This document shows positions 7,100 to 8,791 of a stretch of 8,791 nucleotides of DNA, in pieces. The notes under the pieces were generated by a model. That model had not been told where the DNA came from, made no database searches, and saw only the letters and a program-made list of their open reading frames with translations. Source of the DNA: Cellvibrio sp. (GTDB lineage: Bacteria; Pseudomonadota; Gammaproteobacteria; Pseudomonadales; Cellvibrionaceae). Numbering within the stretch: the stretch's first letter is position 1; each line of letters starts with the position of its first letter. Location: assembly GCA_003524365.1 (NCBI GenBank), contig DQHS01000032.1, forward strand, positions 8,287-17,077. The letters run 5' to 3'. The translations under genes were made by a program, and so were the position numbers.

Positions 7100-7850
7100 G
7101 GTTCAAGGCATCACGCCTGACTGGCCCGCGCCCACTAATGTTCGGGCATTTATCACCACCCGCGCGGGTGGTGAAAGCCTGCCGCCCTACGCTGGCAACA
7201 ATCTCGGCCTACATGTGGGCGATAACCCCGCGCATGTTACGGCCAATCGTGCACAGCTTTCGGTAGCGTTGGGATTACAAAACAATCCGCAGTGGCTCGA
7301 ACAGATTCACGGTGCCAAAGTCGTCAATGCCAAAAGCGATGGCGCGGTGCGCACCGCTGATGGCAGCTACACCAATCAATCTGCGCAACCCTGTTTGGTA
7401 ATGACCGCCGATTGCTTGCCGATTTTATTGTGCGATAAACAGGGCACCGAGGTTGCGGCACTGCACTGCGGCTGGCGGAGTTTAGCGAAAGGCATATGCG
7501 CGCGCGGCCTGCAAAAATTTGCTGCTAAACCCGGTGATATCCTCGCCTATCTCGGCCCCGCTATTTCACAACCGCATTTTGAAGTCGGGGTTGATGTGCT
7601 CGAAGCCTTTTTTAAAGTCGCGCGCAGCCAGCAACATGCCGATCAGATTGCCGCCGCGTTTGTATCTGCTCAGCGCCCATTACATTTCTACGCCGACATT
7701 TATGCGCTCGCCCGTGCCGAGTTAAATGCCTTGGGGGTGACGGCAATTTACGGTGGTGATTACTGTACTTATGGCGACGAGGCTCGCTTTTATTCTTTCC
7801 GCCGCGATAAAGTTACCGGGCGCATGGCGAGTTTGATTTGGCTGGAATAG
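7092..7850 (+). CDS. pgeF: PgeF/YfiH, laccase-domain (DUF152) protein
   Basis: The 252-aa protein matches the YfiH family throughout. Landmarks are the STR-like ITTRAGGESLPPYAGNNLGLH near the N-terminus, WLEQIHG, MTADCLPILLCD, ALHCGWRSLAKG, YLGPAISQPHFEVG, the GGDYCTY segment and a C-terminal SFRRDKVTGRMASLIWL. The metal/active-site residues H73, C108 and H125 are all present. Family members have been described both as purine nucleoside phosphorylases/adenosine deaminases and, in E. coli, as a peptidoglycan editing factor that removes mis-incorporated L-Ser muropeptide precursors. Which role applies here cannot be read from sequence. Its ATG overlaps the end of rluD (ATGACTGA), suggesting translational coupling. 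Seven T follow the stop, but I see no stem in front of them, so no terminator is called. Confidence 0.93.
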   Translation: MTEVQGITPDWPAPTNVRAFITTRAGGESLPPYAGNNLGLHVGDNPAHVTANRAQLSVALGLQNNPQWLEQIHGAKVVNAKSDGAVRTADGSYTNQSAQPCLVMTADCLPILLCDKQGTEVAALHCGWRSLAKGICARGLQKFAAKPGDILAYLGPAISQPHFEVGVDVLEAFFKVARSQQHADQIAAAFVSAQRPLHFYADIYALARAELNALGVTAIYGGDYCTYGDEARFYSFRRDKVTGRMASLIWLE

Positions 7851-7951
7851 TTTTTTTAGCCATGTGAATCCATTGCGCCAAAAGCGGCATCTAAACTCGT
7901 GATCACAACTTTTTTTGCCAGAATTATTACCATCACCAACAAGGAATCATT

Positions 7952-8476
7952 ATGGATCTCGACCAAATTGAAAAGCTGAACGACCTCAAACAAAAAGGCC
8001 TGATCAGTGAAGAGGAGTACCAGCAAGCCAAGGAGCGTATTCTCGGTTCCCAGCCGCAACAGGCGGCGTCAGCGCAGCAGCCCCATACCATTTTGCAAAC
8101 CAACAATTACGATTACGCCTTGATTCTGCATCTCTCCCAGTTTTGCTCATGGCTATTCCCGTTTTTGGGTCTAGTCGTCCCCTTAATCATGTGGCAATCG
8201 AAAAAAGAAGATTCTTATATTGATGAGCAAGGCAAAGTAGTAATGAACTGGGTGTTCAGTTCCCTAATCTACGCCATAATTTGCTTGATACTTTTTGTCA
8301 TATTGATTGGTATTCCAATGCTTGCAGTGCTGGCAATTTGTTCGGTGGTCTTTACTATCATGGGCGCGATGGATGCCAACAAGGGGGTTATTAAAAACTA
8401 TCCTATGGCGATCAAGTTTTTTGATGTGAAAGAAACACCGCGTGTGCCGGTTATTCCTGCCAACCCACAAAATTGA
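7952..8476 (+). CDS. Small SHOCT plus DUF4870-like membrane protein, function unknown
   Basis: The 174-aa protein has three parts. Residues 4-31 (IEKLNDLKQKGLISEEEYQQAKERIL) are a SHOCT-type short helical hairpin. A Gln/Ala-rich linker (34-44) follows. A membrane region has about three hydrophobic segments (roughly 56-80, 99-120 and 122-139) and resembles DUF4870/Tic20-like proteins, including the amphipathic DEQGKVVMNWVFSSLIYA stretch (91-108) before the second helix. There is no signal peptide, so the SHOCT end is probably cytoplasmic. The tail (160-174) is Pro/Val-rich. The start has a good AAGGAA 5 nt upstream. SHOCT domains are thought to mediate oligomerisation or anchoring. No enzymatic motif is visible, and I do not assign a function. 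It sits between pgeF and clpB with 101 and 124 bp on either side, and may be transcribed alone or with pgeF. Confidence 0.85.
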   Translation: MDLDQIEKLNDLKQKGLISEEEYQQAKERILGSQPQQAASAQQPHTILQTNNYDYALILHLSQFCSWLFPFLGLVVPLIMWQSKKEDSYIDEQGKVVMNWVFSSLIYAIICLILFVILIGIPMLAVLAICSVVFTIMGAMDANKGVIKNYPMAIKFFDVKETPRVPVIPANPQN

Positions 8477-8515
8477 TCTGGCGCAAATAGCGCTACTTAT
8501 TCTCAGCAAAGATGA

Positions 8516-8538
8516 CAAGCAGGCACTTGGCCTGCTTG
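8516..8538. repeat. Perfect 9-bp inverted repeat before clpB
   Basis: CAAGCAGGC (8516-8524) and GCCTGCTTG (8530-8538) are perfect inverted copies around a 5-nt ACTTG loop, 40 bp after the membrane protein stop. No T run follows on the plus strand, so it is not a canonical intrinsic terminator, although it may still weaken read-through. Its right arm supplies the CTTG of the heat-shock -35 box, so an operator role is equally possible. Confidence 0.7.
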
Positions 8539-8563
8539 AAATCACCTCCCTCACGCCCCACCT
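8535..8563 (+). promoter_or_regulatory. Sigma32 (RpoH) heat-shock promoter of clpB
   Basis: CTTGAAA (8535-8541) is an exact sigma32 -35 box. After a 14-bp spacer, CCCCACCT (8556-8563) matches the -10 consensus CCCCATnT except for one base. Spacing is within the known 13-15 bp range. Transcription would begin near 8570, leaving a leader of about 30 nt with GAGGT (8591-8595) ahead of the clpB ATG. The assignment fits the known heat-shock control of clpB. Confidence 0.88.
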
Positions 8564-8600
8564 CTGCTTCAACCGAGTAACACACCGCTTGAGGTAATCC

Positions 8601-8791
8601 ATGCGTATCGACCGTTTAACCAATCAGCTCCAAGTTGCACTTTCCGATGCCCAGTCAATCGCCTTGGGGCAGGATCACAGCCAATTAGATCCTGGCCATT
8701 TATTGCTGGCGATGATCGACCAAAAAGGCGCGGCGAGTGTGCGCCCGCTGCTGAGTCAGGCGGGATTTGATATTGCTGGACTGCGCACTGC
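8601..8791 (+). CDS. clpB: ClpB, ATP-dependent disaggregase (5' part, runs off the window)
   Basis: ClpB is the cytoplasmic Hsp100 AAA+ disaggregase that rescues aggregated proteins with DnaK. Only the first 63 codons are present. They form the start of the N-terminal Clp repeat domain: MRIDRLTNQLQVALSDAQSI, ALGQDHSQLDPGHLLLAMID, then VRPLLSQAGFDIAGLRT. This closely follows the opening of known ClpB proteins. The Met-Arg-hydrophobic-Asp-Arg-Leu-Thr opening favours ClpB over ClpA or ClpC. The start is supported by GAGGT 5 nt upstream and a sigma32 promoter about 40 bp upstream. No ATPase domain is visible because the window ends. Confidence 0.92.
   Translation, partial: MRIDRLTNQLQVALSDAQSIALGQDHSQLDPGHLLLAMIDQKGAASVRPLLSQAGFDIAGLRT

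Noticed and set aside
7839..7862. TGGCT...AGCCA plus seven T after pgeF as a terminator
   Set aside because: The stem is only 5 bp with a long loop, and the T run lies inside the loop rather than after the stem.
7899..7906. GTGATCAC palindrome upstream of the membrane protein gene as a CRP-type site
   Set aside because: CRP-type sites need a 6-bp spacer between TGTGA and TCACA. Here the half-sites abut, so this is only a short palindrome.
8264..8623. 119-codon minus-strand open frame spanning the membrane protein gene and the clpB promoter
   Set aside because: It is antisense to a well-supported gene and a heat-shock promoter, has no ribosome-binding site, and has no recognisable protein features.

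Overview
This window is a stretch of ordinary gammaproteobacterial chromosome. It holds seven complete genes and the start of an eighth. The genes are pilR and pilS (minus strand), nadE (plus), bamD (minus), then rluD, pgeF, a small membrane protein gene and the beginning of clpB (all plus). The pilS-pilR pair, bamD next to divergent rluD-pgeF, and clpB downstream resemble the known Pseudomonas neighbourhood. The extra genes here (a glutamine-dependent nadE and a SHOCT/DUF4870-type membrane protein) and the moderate GC content point to a relative outside Pseudomonas. My best guess is a Cellvibrio-like member of the Cellvibrionaceae. That assignment is inference from gene content and order, not from a search.

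Layout. Positions 1-40 hold a strong A/T-flanked hairpin that ends the pilR transcript. Positions 42-3133 are the pilS-pilR two-component operon, read right to left. The sensor PilS and the sigma54-dependent activator PilR classically control the major type IV pilin gene, which is not in the window. A 251-bp divergent gap (3134-3384) separates pilS from nadE, the two-domain NAD+ synthetase. nadE and bamD converge on a perfect 13-bp stem at 5025-5054. bamD encodes the outer-membrane assembly lipoprotein BamD. A 160-bp divergent gap (5974-6133) lies between bamD and the rluD-pgeF pair. These two overlap by 8 nt and encode the 23S rRNA pseudouridine synthase RluD and the laccase-domain protein PgeF/YfiH. 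Next come a small SHOCT-plus-three-helix membrane protein of unknown function (7952-8476), and clpB, which runs off the right edge.

How the genes relate. Most are housekeeping: NAD+ synthesis, outer-membrane protein assembly, ribosome maturation, cell-wall or nucleoside metabolism, and protein disaggregation. PilSR is the regulatory module. I found no mobile element, CRISPR array, tRNA or rRNA, and no evident new multi-gene system.

The most interesting DNA is the 124-bp gap before clpB. A near-consensus heat-shock (sigma32) promoter there has its -35 element overlapping the right arm of a perfect 9-bp inverted repeat. The same repeat also reads as a sigma54-like -24/-12 element. The small membrane protein gene between pgeF and clpB is the one gene without an assigned function.
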